Origin: Opitutaceae bacterium
GTDB taxonomy: Bacteria; Verrucomicrobiota; Verrucomicrobiia; Opitutales; Opitutaceae
Assembly: GCA_003151515.1 (NCBI GenBank)
Contig: PLXS01000017.1
Location: 1-64,000 of the forward strand
DNA: 64,000 nucleotides
Reading direction: 5' to 3'
A program made the position numbers and the translations under genes. The notes under the pieces were generated by a model that worked only from the letters and a program-made list of their open reading frames with translations, was not told the origin of the DNA and did no database searches. How positions within the stretch are numbered: the stretch's first letter is position 1; each line of letters opens with the position of its first letter. Shown one piece after another: positions 1-7,037 of the stretch.

Positions 1-80
1 GAACCGACGCTTGCCTCAGGCACGTCTCCTGCGGGGCAGGAGCCGCGCCATCGTTAGCGCGGTTCATTAGGACGTTCGGC
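1..80 (+). repeat. attC recombination site, 3' part (integron)
   Basis: The site ends in the core GTTCGGC (74-80), preceded by CATTAGGAC as in the second attC at 820-917. GAACCG at the window edge can pair with CGGTTC (60-65), and CTCCTGC/GCAGGAG forms an inner hairpin around GGG. This matches the folded single-strand structure of attC sites; the 5' core lies outside the window. The strongest support is that GTTCGGC is the exact complement of GCCGAAC at 820-826, as expected for the two ends of one cassette. Confidence 0.75.
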
Positions 81-161
81 GCGTATCTGCGGTCGGTAGA
101 TGTTCGTTTCTTGGTTAGGCTACCGTTGACTAGCGGTCTGTGTTGAGCAATCGTTGAGCTC

Positions 162-389
162 ATGAGAACGAGTCGTCAGTTCACTGCTATCATTCAACGC
201 GAGAATGACGGTTTCGTGGCGCTTTGTCCCGAGGTGGATGTGGCAAGCCAGGGGGATTCGGTGGAAGAGGCTCGCTCCAATCTACAGGAGGCGGTCGAAC
301 TGTTGCTCGAAACTGCTTCCCCGGCCGAGATTTCTGAACGGCTGCACGGTGAGACCTACGTCACGCGGCTGGAGGTCGGAGTTGGGTAG
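162..389 (+). CDS. hicB: HicB-family antitoxin
   Basis: This 75-residue protein has the compact HicB fold signature. A beta-strand start (FTAIIQREN) is followed by FVALCPEVDVASQGDS and a helix of the EEARSNLQEAVELLLE type. HicB antitoxins bind and neutralise HicA mRNA interferases. Unlike longer HicB proteins it has no added C-terminal DNA-binding domain, so autoregulation through a separate HTH is not evident. The gene precedes hicA, the reverse of the classic hicAB order, and its end overlaps the hicA start by 8 bases, which suggests translational coupling. The family call rests on sequence pattern only. Confidence 0.85.
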   Translation: MRTSRQFTAIIQRENDGFVALCPEVDVASQGDSVEEARSNLQEAVELLLETASPAEISERLHGETYVTRLEVGVG

Positions 390-606
390 GCTAAGGATCT
401 TCTCAGCGAGTGAACTATGCCGGCTCATGGAGGAGCACGGGTTTCGCAACGTGCGACAAAAGGGCAGCCACATAATTCTTCAGAAGCAGGTTCTCGGAGG
501 AACAGTGACTGTTCCAGTGCCGAATCATCGCGAAATACGTATTGGGACTCTTAAGTCGATTGTTCGTCAATCGAAGCTCCCGAGCGCTCTATTCGAATTA
601 CCCTGA
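382..606 (+). CDS. hicA: HicA-family toxin (mRNA interferase)
   Basis: The 74-residue product has the HicA dsRNA-binding-like fold: SASELCRLMEEHGFRNVRQKGSHIILQK, then PVPNHREIRIGTLKSIVRQ. The His in GSHII corresponds to the catalytic His of HicA RNases, which cleave mRNA during translation. The ORF track starts this frame much earlier; I prefer TTG at 382 because GGAGG lies 6 bases upstream and the product then has normal HicA length. It overlaps hicB by 8 bases. It sits in an integron cassette, where such modules are typical stabilising cargo. Confidence 0.82.
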   Translation: MGRLRIFSASELCRLMEEHGFRNVRQKGSHIILQKQVLGGTVTVPVPNHREIRIGTLKSIVRQSKLPSALFELP

Positions 607-652
607 GACCAAGAATAAGTGGAAGATCCTCGTCATTCAGCAAACTAGCAAG

Positions 653-829
653 ATGGGCTCGGTAAGACTAAAGATAGAGGGTGGGCAGGGCGGCCGGCGT
701 GGTCATTCAAACATGACTCATTGGGTCTCGACGGAAGAGATCAAGAGTGCGGCCAGAATCCGTCGCAGAAGAGAATCAAAGGCGATCATTGCCCGAGAGA
801 CGGTCGAAGCCATTGAGACGCCGAACTAA
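653..829 (+). CDS. small basic protein of unknown function in cassette 1
   Basis: This 58-residue reading frame follows hicA inside the same cassette and ends with a TAA that lies just after the attC core, as cassette genes often do. The C-terminal half is a basic amphipathic helix (STEEIKSAARIRRRRESKAI). I do not recognise a family. A shorter start at ATG 713 would give 38 residues. No strong ribosome binding site precedes either start, so it may be a remnant or non-coding. Confidence 0.35.
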   Translation: MGSVRLKIEGGQGGRRGHSNMTHWVSTEEIKSAARIRRRRESKAIIARETVEAIETPN

Positions 830-917
830 CTACCGGATCCGACGTCGCCGTCTGTCACGCCTCCTGCTGGAGCAGGCGGCGCGCCATCCGTCGCCGCGGA
901 TCATTAGGACGTTAGGC
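820..917 (+). repeat. complete attC site between cassettes 1 and 2
   Basis: The left core is GCCGAAC (820-826) and the right core is GTTAGGC (911-917). GGATCCG near the left end pairs with CGGATC near the right end, and GCCTCCTGCT/AGCAGGCGGC forms an inner hairpin. The length of 98 bp lies within the usual attC range. The two cores do not match each other because they come from different cassettes; each matches the far end of its own cassette. That mosaic is hard to explain without site-specific cassette insertion. Confidence 0.8.
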
Positions 918-1302
918 ATCATGAGCTCGCACGTTACCACCCGAAGGCTTTGGACGGAGGTCGTTATCGCAGCGATCTTGGGCTCAGGCGAACTTGTCTT
1001 GATGAATGTGTCGGATACGCATCCCGGAGTCGGTCTTCTCGAGTTCGTCTACCCCCTTGTAGCCGGTTTAGTAATCGGCGCGTTTGGCCGGGGTCCCGTG
1101 TGGATTGTCGGTCCAGCTGCGATGCTAGTTCTCCCCGTTGGGATGCTCGTCGGAGCTGTCACAGGTGGCACTGGGCTGAATCTATGGCCGATCGCTCTGG
1201 TTTATTACGGCATTTTTGCGGTAATCGCTCTCGGCGGAGCTGCCGTTGGTCGCTGGATGGCGCGCCGCTGGAGAAATCGGAGCGTTACAAACGATGCCTA
1301 AC
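912..1302 (+). mobile_element. integron gene cassette 2, attC interrupted
   Basis: The cassette begins with TTAGGC of the preceding attC and carries one gene. Its own attC starts at GCCTAAC (1296-1302), the exact complement of GTTAGGC. Beyond about 1320 the sequence becomes the 3' end of an IS110-type element, so the rest of this attC and its true right boundary are missing. Confidence 0.65.
921..1301 (+). CDS. small polytopic membrane protein (cassette gene)
   Basis: The 126-residue protein is mostly hydrophobic, with about four predicted membrane segments (EVVIAAILGSGELVLM, FVYPLVAGLVIGAFG, IVGPAAMLVLPVGMLVGAV, IALVYYGIFAVIALGGAAVG) and a basic tail (RWMARRWRNR). I chose ATG 921 rather than the longer frame from 747 because it begins 4 bases after the attC core, where cassette genes usually start. 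The stop codon TAA lies within the next attC core (GCCTAAC), also typical. The function is unknown. Small membrane proteins are common, poorly understood cassette cargo. Confidence 0.7.
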   Translation: MSSHVTTRRLWTEVVIAAILGSGELVLMNVSDTHPGVGLLEFVYPLVAGLVIGAFGRGPVWIVGPAAMLVLPVGMLVGAVTGGTGLNLWPIALVYYGIFAVIALGGAAVGRWMARRWRNRSVTNDA

Positions 1303-1325
1303 CAACACCTGAGCACAACCGCGCA
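1296..1325 (+). repeat. attC left half, truncated
   Basis: GCCTAAC at 1296-1302 is the left core of an attC site. No matching right half with the CATTAGGAC-GTT pattern follows. Instead the stop codon of a minus-strand IS110-family transposase lies 30 bases downstream. The exact junction cannot be placed without the intact site. Confidence 0.55.
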
Positions 1326-1332
1326 AGCAAAA

Positions 1333-2172
1333 TCAGGTGATGGCGAGACGAGTAGCCAGCGATGATTTTTGGCGCTGGAGAGAGGCGAGATAGCGGGCCT
1401 CGTTATAGGGAGCGCGGTCATGCCAGCATCGCCAGAGGATGCGGATCCACTTGAAGGCGAGAGCGCGTAAGGTGGCTTGGTGGTGTTTGCCGGCTGCTCG
1501 TTGCTGTAGGTAGTACGCCTTCGCCCAAGAGCACTTGGGTATGGACTGGCCGGCCCATTCGACGAAGGTCTGGCGCAGGAACTTGGGCGCATTCCATCGC
1601 CAGTGGATCCAGAGCGAGTGGCCGCTTTTCTGCGTAACGGGAGCAATGCCGGCATATTTCTGAAGGCTGCAGGCGTCAGGATAGCGAGAGCGGTCGGTGC
1701 CGAAGGCTGCGAGCAGGCGAGGGGCGGTCGCCGGTCCCGCACCCGGCAGGCCTTTGAAGAGATCTGCCTCGGGATGGGCCTCGAAGGCCTCGGCGATGTG
1801 CTCCTCGATGAGGGAGATGTTTTTCTGGAGGGGCCGCAGGATGTCGACGAGCATTTTCACCTCGAGCATCGCGGGCTCGATGACGGCCCGGTCTTCGGTC
1901 AGCGCGCGTGCCTGGGCAATGAGGGCGAGCCGCTCAGCGACTACGTCAGCGTGCCGTGAGTTATGGGCGGCATAGAAGGCCCGGAGGATTGCGGGCCGGG
2001 CTGCCTTCAGGCTCCTGAGTTCCGGCCAGCGGGCTAGGAAGTCGAGCATCAGGTCGGTGGCCGGTTCGCGTCCGCACAGCTCCAGCGCCTGCGGGTAGTA
2101 GGTCTTGAGCGTGCTGGCCAGTTCGCAGGCTAGTGCTTTGGTGCAAAGGCCGACCCGGTTGCCTCCACGTCA
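1333..2172 (-). pseudogene. IS110-family transposase, 5'-truncated
   Basis: Read from the minus strand, the frame is open from about 2172, upstream of the track's start at 2049. It holds the second half of an IS110-type transposase: TLKTYYPQALEL and LARWPEL, then the Transposase_20 region (LPGAGPATAPRLLAAFG, LQKYAGIAP, KSGHS, RWNAPKFLRQTFVEWA). Family members are about 330-400 residues with an N-terminal RuvC-like DEDD domain. Here most of that domain is absent, and the sequence at about 2175 switches to the end of an integrase gene. The element is probably inactive. Its 3' end sits 30 bases from a broken attC, in line with the IS1111-attC group that targets cassette sites. Confidence 0.75.
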
Positions 2173-2189
2173 AAGAATGCTCTCGATAA

Positions 2190-3317
2190 TCAGATTCTCA
2201 CTTTCTTAGCGGCCTCGACCGAATGCTCTTGGCGCAGGTGGCCATAGGTCCGCATCGCCAAAGCACCCCCATCGGCGTGCCCGAGCCAGCGCGAGATGGT
2301 CGGTATATCCACGCCTGACTCGATGCAAAGGGTCGCGAAGAAATGCCGCAGGTCGTGGTGGGTCATTCGATGGCAGCCGGCCTTTTCTGCCGCGCTCGTG
2401 AGCGCCTTTTGCGCCTCGTGAACGCGAAAGATCGAGTCTTCGGGTTTTGGTTTCCGTTCGGCGTGCAGCCTTTCGAGAAGCTGGCGCAGCGCCGGAATCA
2501 TCGGGATAGTCCGGTGGCTGGTCGCCGACTTCTCGCCGGGAATCGTGATTAGCCCCTTCTCGAAGTCCACATGACGCCAACGCAGGAGCGCGGCCTCGCC
2601 GATGCGCGCGCCGCTGTAAACCAACCCCTCGACCAAATCCCCGCAATCGCGACTCTGCCGTGAGCCGGCTGTGCGAACGGCCGCCACCAGTTGTGTGAAT
2701 TGAGCCCGCGATGGTAGTTCGAGTTTCTTCGCCCGGACACGGGCTTTCTCCAAATCAGCGGCTGGATTGCGGTAAATCGCTCCCTTCTCCACGCCGATCT
2801 CGAACAGGCGCCGGACGCAGTCAATGGCACCATTGACTGTCGTGTGACTCGCCGAGAGTCGGCGATGCTTTCCGCCATTCGGCACGAACTGGCTGCCGTT
2901 TGCCGTCAACTTGCGCAGCCACTCCCGGCAATCCGATTCCGAGACCCGCCGAATGTCGGCGAGCCGTAACTCGGGCCATGTTCGATCGAGCAATCGGATG
3001 AATCGCAAACGAAATTCTTTCGACCGCGCCTTGAGCCGGTGATCCGCTTTGACCGCGTCTTCGTAGACCGCGATGGCATCGCCGACGGTCATCTGGCCGG
3101 AATCAACGGCGGCGATGCGGTTGACGGCCCCTTTTACTTCATCTTCGAAATCGCGCAGGCGCAATTTGGCAACAGCCAGGACGGTCGTCTCAAGCGACCG
3201 CCATTTCTGCTTGCCAGCTACTTTCACCCGCCCGTAGTAGCTACCGCTCTGTCGGTTCTTTAACAGATTCGGAACACTGGTCGGAAGCCACCGAGTTTCT
3301 TTCACACTTGAGCTCAT
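2190..3317 (-). CDS. tyrosine recombinase / phage-type integrase
   Basis: The 375-residue protein has an N-terminal SAM-like core-binding region (about 70-190) and a C-terminal catalytic domain. The catalytic set is visible: Arg in YSGARIGEAALL, HDLRH (about 321-325), LGH, and Tyr near 358 (TYGHL). Such enzymes integrate or excise genetic elements at att sites, often tRNA genes. Its start is 87 bases from a tRNA-Phe. It lacks the features I would expect of an integron IntI and looks like a genomic-island or phage integrase. Its 3' end abuts the IS110 remnant. The tRNA reads away from it, so the usual integration at a tRNA 3' end does not directly explain the layout. Confidence 0.9.
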   Translation of the reverse strand: MSSSVKETRWLPTSVPNLLKNRQSGSYYGRVKVAGKQKWRSLETTVLAVAKLRLRDFEDEVKGAVNRIAAVDSGQMTVGDAIAVYEDAVKADHRLKARSKEFRLRFIRLLDRTWPELRLADIRRVSESDCREWLRKLTANGSQFVPNGGKHRRLSASHTTVNGAIDCVRRLFEIGVEKGAIYRNPAADLEKARVRAKKLELPSRAQFTQLVAAVRTAGSRQSRDCGDLVEGLVYSGARIGEAALLRWRHVDFEKGLITIPGEKSATSHRTIPMIPALRQLLERLHAERKPKPEDSIFRVHEAQKALTSAAEKAGCHRMTHHDLRHFFATLCIESGVDIPTISRWLGHADGGALAMRTYGHLRQEHSVEAAKKVRI

Positions 3318-3403
3318 TCGATAGCCAAGAGTGTAGATAATCGGTGTAGAAAATTCAAGCAGTGAAATGAGTCTGTTACGTAAGTAATTGAATATAAGTT
3401 GAT

Positions 3404-3479
<76 letters not shown>

Positions 3480-3662
3480 CTTTAACGTAAGATATTTAAA
3501 ATAAAAACCTTACAACACAATTGTCAGGCCAAGTTTCGCGCATCAACTTGAGTTCAACGAAAAAGAATATCGATGCCCTTTCAGAATTCATCTTCGCGAA
3601 AGAAGAAACGTTGCAATTCGAATTCGAGGATGGTCGATGGCGCGATGCTAGCAAGTTGCCTT
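3480..3662. other. AT-rich intergenic stretch, possible ORF fragment
   Basis: This stretch between the tRNA and the FkbM gene is clearly richer in A and T than the rest of the window. A plus-strand frame from TTG 3521 to a stop at 3700 encodes a protein-like peptide (ETLQFEFEDGRWRDASKLPF), but it has no ATG and overlaps the FkbM gene end. It could be a gene remnant. No terminator or att repeat was recognised. Confidence 0.3.
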
Positions 3663-4442
3663 TTAGATCGTCTTCATTGGCCGAGGTTGCCCCCGGTTGA
3701 AGGCGTAATCATCGATGAAAATCGTGTTGATGTAGGTATCCGCGTAAACTCGGTAGCTGTTCTGTTTCAGAAGTTCGATAATGTTTTCCAATTTCTGCCC
3801 AGTGTTGTTCTCACTGTAGGTCAACGTCTCCACGCAGATAATCTTAGGTCGATATTTTCCAAAATCGAGCGATTGCAAGACGGCGAAATCCAGCCCTTCG
3901 ATATCCAACGACATGATGTCGGGAGCCCGGACAAAATATCGTTCGAGGAGCGTGGTGATTGAAAGCAGGTCTATTTTAAGTATTCGGAGAATTCTCTTGG
4001 AGCCAAGCCTCTCGATTCTGAGCGCTTCCTCTTTTGAAAAGGTGTTCAGCTTGGGATCCGTCATTTCGTAAAAATCTGCTTTTACTTCGTTCTTAAAGCT
4101 GATGCCGATGTTGAGGCAAAGATCCCTATTCCGCCTACGGCGGATTGTTGCATAGAGGGTTGGGTCAGGTTCAACGAGCACTCCCGTGCATCCCCGTTTG
4201 TAAAAGAGGTAAGTATTATTCAATCTGACCGGATCATTGGTTCCGATGTCGAGATAGGTTGGGCAGGCGATATTCAACGACCTGCATACAAAATCCATAA
4301 TCACGTCTTCACCGCATTGTGAATAGCTCGTTGGCGGCCGGTTTGCGCGAGCTTGTCGGAAGCGATCGTAGGTTCCGCGAAACAGTTTCTGGCAGATCGG
4401 ATACAAAAACGTCCGTCTCAGGAGTTGTTTGAGGCAATCCAT
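3663..4442 (-). CDS. FkbM-family methyltransferase
   Basis: The 259-residue protein shows the FkbM SAM-dependent methyltransferase pattern: YLDIGTNDP (SAM-binding loop), GVLVEPDP, and IMSLDIEGLDFAVLQSLDF. Members often O-methylate sugars or polyketides, and many sit in polysaccharide or glycan clusters; the substrate here is unknown. The gene uses more A/T-ending codons than its GC-rich neighbours (AAA, AAT, ATA, TTT), which suggests horizontal acquisition. It lies beside a tRNA and an integrase. The C-terminal tail after YINTIFIDD looks normal, so the gene appears intact. Confidence 0.85.
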   Translation of the reverse strand: MDCLKQLLRRTFLYPICQKLFRGTYDRFRQARANRPPTSYSQCGEDVIMDFVCRSLNIACPTYLDIGTNDPVRLNNTYLFYKRGCTGVLVEPDPTLYATIRRRRNRDLCLNIGISFKNEVKADFYEMTDPKLNTFSKEEALRIERLGSKRILRILKIDLLSITTLLERYFVRAPDIMSLDIEGLDFAVLQSLDFGKYRPKIICVETLTYSENNTGQKLENIIELLKQNSYRVYADTYINTIFIDDYAFNRGQPRPMKTI

Positions 4443-4452
4443 AGCGTTTTAC

Positions 4453-4803
4453 TTACTCCCAGTGCATCCGGGTCCAGAACAGTGTTTTCTTTCCGATCAC
4501 GGTACCCTTGGAGGACTCCTCAAGAGCTTCCTTATGCCGCCTATCCGCCAGATTGTGACCTTCGGCATCCCTCTCAATCGCTCGTTGCTCCGCCAGCTCC
4601 TGCATGCGCTCCACCCTGGCTCCCTTCAGCTGGTCCAAAGCGGCCTGCTGGCCATACTCTTTGCACATGTGAATATTCGAAATGGCATAATCAAACATTG
4701 GCACGGACCAGGTCTCAGAGCGTGCAGTCAGCAGGACCATGTCCGGCAGCTTCTGGACGGTGGTGGAGACCTCGATCTTTTCTTGCTCGGTTAGCTCTGC
4801 CAT
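4453..4803 (-). CDS. hypothetical protein, hydrophilic and helical
   Basis: The 116-residue product is hydrophilic with no signal peptide or membrane segment. Its middle (QQAALDQLKGARVERMQELAEQ) is helix- or coiled-coil-forming. A strong purine-rich ribosome site (GGAAGGGGGG) ends 5 bases before the ATG, which supports it as a real gene. Ten bases separate its stop from the FkbM start, so the two may be co-transcribed. I do not recognise a family. Confidence 0.5.
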   Translation of the reverse strand: MAELTEQEKIEVSTTVQKLPDMVLLTARSETWSVPMFDYAISNIHMCKEYGQQAALDQLKGARVERMQELAEQRAIERDAEGHNLADRRHKEALEESSKGTVIGKKTLFWTRMHWE

Positions 4804-4911
4804 TTTGCCCCCCTTCCATGATAGACGGCTAACCCAATGGCAAGTTTGCCCCTGTTCCGTGCCCGATCTGGGCCTGCTAGGGCCACAAGAATGGCTGGGA
4901 CGGGGCGGTGG

Positions 4912-5352
4912 CTACACGGTGTTAACGATCTTCGCCTTAATGGCCTCGTACTCAGAATCAGAAATCAGCTTCTGCTCCAGCATCTGCTTGGCCTGCTGAA
5001 GGCGTTTCACCGGATCAGCCTGCACTCCATTGTCACTGGGGGGCTGCGTCGGCAGGCGTGGGGAGCGCCGCAGTCCTGACCTCATTGGTGATGGGCGGCC
5101 TTTGTTGGGGCACCATTGTCGGCCCCGTGGCCTACCGGTGGCTCGCGGGCCCGGGCCACTAGGCCTGCCGGCTACTTGGGCCCGGCCGGCGCTCATCGAA
5201 GCCTCCGGAGTCTCGGTCAGGTAACCGGAGGCGTACTCCACGAGCCGGTACGCAACGACGAGCTTCCAGCCATCGGCGTCTTGGTGGAACGTCACGGCCG
5301 AATTGTGGACGATCGAATCATCCGCGTGCTGCCACTGGGTGTGGAGCGTCAC
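4912..5352 (-). CDS. SHOCT-domain protein, possibly 5'-truncated
   Basis: The last 35 residues (DPVKRLQQAKQMLEQKLISD...) match the short C-terminal SHOCT domain, an oligomerisation module usually found at the end of small membrane or secreted proteins. The first part (VTFHQDADGWKLVVAYRLVEYA) looks like folded beta structure. The middle, about 60 residues, is rich in Pro, Arg and Gly and may be disordered or mark a frameshift. The only start in the track is GTG 5352, but the frame stays open and protein-like upstream without an ATG. The gene may be truncated or its start misplaced. Confidence 0.45.
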   Translation of the reverse strand: MTLHTQWQHADDSIVHNSAVTFHQDADGWKLVVAYRLVEYASGYLTETPEASMSAGRAQVAGRPSGPGPRATGRPRGRQWCPNKGRPSPMRSGLRRSPRLPTQPPSDNGVQADPVKRLQQAKQMLEQKLISDSEYEAIKAKIVNTV

Positions 5353-5565
5353 GTCGTTCGGCCCGTCGGTTGCATTAGCGCCTGGGAATCCCTCCAGCGA
5401 GCGCGCAGGCCGGCGCTTCGCCCTCCCTCTTTCTTCCCTCTCAGGCCACGCGACGGCCCGGAATGCGCAGCCTTTTGCAACGGATGCGCACGCTGGCGGC
5501 TAGACATGGGCGCCCGGCTGAGGAAGGATTGCTGGAACCTGCGCCCCAGCGCGGGCCCCTCGATC

Positions 5566-6783
5566 ATGAGCAAGACAAGCCATCCCAAGAAAGTCGCTCT
5601 TCTCACCGCCGGCGGCCTCGCCCCGTGCCTAAGCTCCGCCATCGGCGCGCTGATCGAGCGTTACACGGAGATCGCCCCGGACGTGGAAATCATCGCTTAC
5701 AGGAGCGGCTACAAGGGCCTGCTCCTGGGCGACAGCTACCGGGTCACCCCGGAGGTGCGCGCAGGCGCCCGCGCGCTGCACGGCTTCGGCGGGAGCCCGA
5801 TAGGCAACAGCCGCGTGAAGCTGACCAACGTCAAGGACTGCGTGAAGCGCGGGCTCGTCAAGGAGGGCCAGGACCCGCAGAAGGTCGCGGCCGACCAACT
5901 CGTGCGCGACGGCGTCGACGTCCTGCACACGATCGGCGGCGACGACACGAACACCGCGGCGGCCGAGCTCGCCGCTTTCCTCTCCCGCAACGGCTACGGC
6001 CTCGCCGTGATCGGGCTGCCGAAGACGATCGACAACGACGTGTTCCCGATTCGCCAGTCGCTAGGCGCTTGGACCGCGGCCGAGCAGGGTGCGCGGTACT
6101 TCGCAAACGTCGTCGCCGAGCATGGGGCGAACCCGAGGATGCTGATCGTCCACGAGGTCATGGGCCGCAGCTGCGGCTGGCTGACCGCGGCGACCGCCCG
6201 ATTCTACCGCGGCATGCTGGCGGCGCGTGACTTTGTCCCTGGGCTCGGCCTCTCGAGGGAGAGGCTCGACGTCCACGGCGTCTACATCCCGGAGGTCCCG
6301 TTCGACGTGGCCTCCGAGGCGCAGCGCCTCAGGGCCCTCATGGGGCGCCTGGACAACGTGAACCTCTTCGTGTCCGAGGGGGCGGGAGTCGAGAGCATCG
6401 TCGCCGAGATAAAGGCCAGGGGCCAGGAGGTCCCGCGCGACGCGTTCGGGCATGTGAAGCTTGATGCGATAAACCCCGGAAAATGGTTCGGTGAGCAGTT
6501 CGGCAAGATGATCGGCGCCGAGAAGGTGCTCGTCCAGAAGAGCGGCTATTTCGCACGATCCGCCGCCGCGAACGCGGACGACCTGAGCCTCATCAAGGGC
6601 TGCTGCGACCTCGCGGTCGAGTGCGCCCTTCGCCGCGAAAGCGGGGTCATCGGCCACGACGAGGGAAGGGGCGGCGTCCTTAGGGCGATCGAGTTTGAGC
6701 GGATCAAGGGCGGAAAGCCCTTTGACACGCGAACCCCGTGGTATGTCGAGCTTCTCGGGGCGATCGGGCAGCCGGGGCGCTGA
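5566..6783 (+). CDS. pfp: pyrophosphate-dependent 6-phosphofructokinase
   Basis: The enzyme phosphorylates fructose-6-phosphate reversibly using PPi instead of ATP, in the cytoplasmic glycolytic pathway. The discriminating residues are visible: GGDD at about 124-127 (ATP enzymes have GGDG) and PKTIDND at about 152-158 with the Lys typical of PPi use. MGRSCGW and the FVSEGAGV region fit the family. I start at ATG 5566 (405 residues, normal for the family). The track's longer frame adds about 150 residues of non-homologous, Arg/Pro-rich sequence. No strong ribosome site precedes the ATG. A reversible step suits a cell that also makes hexose phosphates from mannan. Confidence 0.9.
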   Translation: MSKTSHPKKVALLTAGGLAPCLSSAIGALIERYTEIAPDVEIIAYRSGYKGLLLGDSYRVTPEVRAGARALHGFGGSPIGNSRVKLTNVKDCVKRGLVKEGQDPQKVAADQLVRDGVDVLHTIGGDDTNTAAAELAAFLSRNGYGLAVIGLPKTIDNDVFPIRQSLGAWTAAEQGARYFANVVAEHGANPRMLIVHEVMGRSCGWLTAATARFYRGMLAARDFVPGLGLSRERLDVHGVYIPEVPFDVASEAQRLRALMGRLDNVNLFVSEGAGVESIVAEIKARGQEVPRDAFGHVKLDAINPGKWFGEQFGKMIGAEKVLVQKSGYFARSAAANADDLSLIKGCCDLAVECALRRESGVIGHDEGRGGVLRAIEFERIKGGKPFDTRTPWYVELLGAIGQPGR

Positions 6784-6792
6784 GGCCGGGCC

Positions 6793-6945
6793 TCACTCGG
6801 CCTCGTCCAGCACCGACCCGACCGTGCTCGGCACGGCCTCCACCGAAAAAGGCTTGGCGAGGAACCGCCTGACCCGCGTTGCGGCGGGCCCCGCCGCCAT
6901 GTTGGAGCAGCCGCTCGTCGCTATTATCCGCAGGCGCGCCCGCAG
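6793..6945 (-). pseudogene. response-regulator receiver domain remnant (3' end)
   Basis: On the minus strand, the frame ending at the TGA at 6793-6795 encodes LRIIATSG, then FLAKPFSVEAV and TVGSVLDEAE. These are the end of a CheY-like receiver domain: the IIATSG strand with its conserved Thr/Ser, the invariant Lys-Pro of AKPF, and the last helix. Nothing matching the start of the domain (acidic pocket, phospho-Asp) is in frame upstream, where the next gene's leader begins. It is a decayed fragment of about 50 codons wedged between pfp and the hydrolase gene. Confidence 0.5.
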
Positions 6946-7037
6946 TTGTCTTGTCGGTTGTTGAGGAGGAAGCTTCGGGGCCAGCCCGGGATGCTATTTT
7001 TTCTCGTCTGGACGGTAAAATCTGCAAACAACCCTCC

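Larger units (their letters stand above)
75..911 (+). mobile_element. integron gene cassette 1 (hicBA plus a small ORF)
   Basis: Integron integrases cut between G and TT of the GTTRRRY core, so the cassette runs from TTCGGC to the G of the next core. Its right-hand core GCCGAAC (820-826) is the perfect complement of its left-hand GTTCGGC, so the excised circle would carry one self-matching attC. It carries a toxin-antitoxin pair, a common cargo of chromosomal integron arrays because it stabilises them. The interval 81-161 before hicB holds no clear gene. Confidence 0.7.

Noticed and set aside
114-120. A further GTTAGGC in the leader of hicB, possible extra attC core
   Set aside because: No left core or stem-forming partner lies before it; one 7-mer is expected by chance.
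5116-5565. Long N-terminal extension of the phosphofructokinase frame
   Set aside because: The residues are Arg/Pro-rich and unlike the family, and start from TTG; the family start is ATG 5566.
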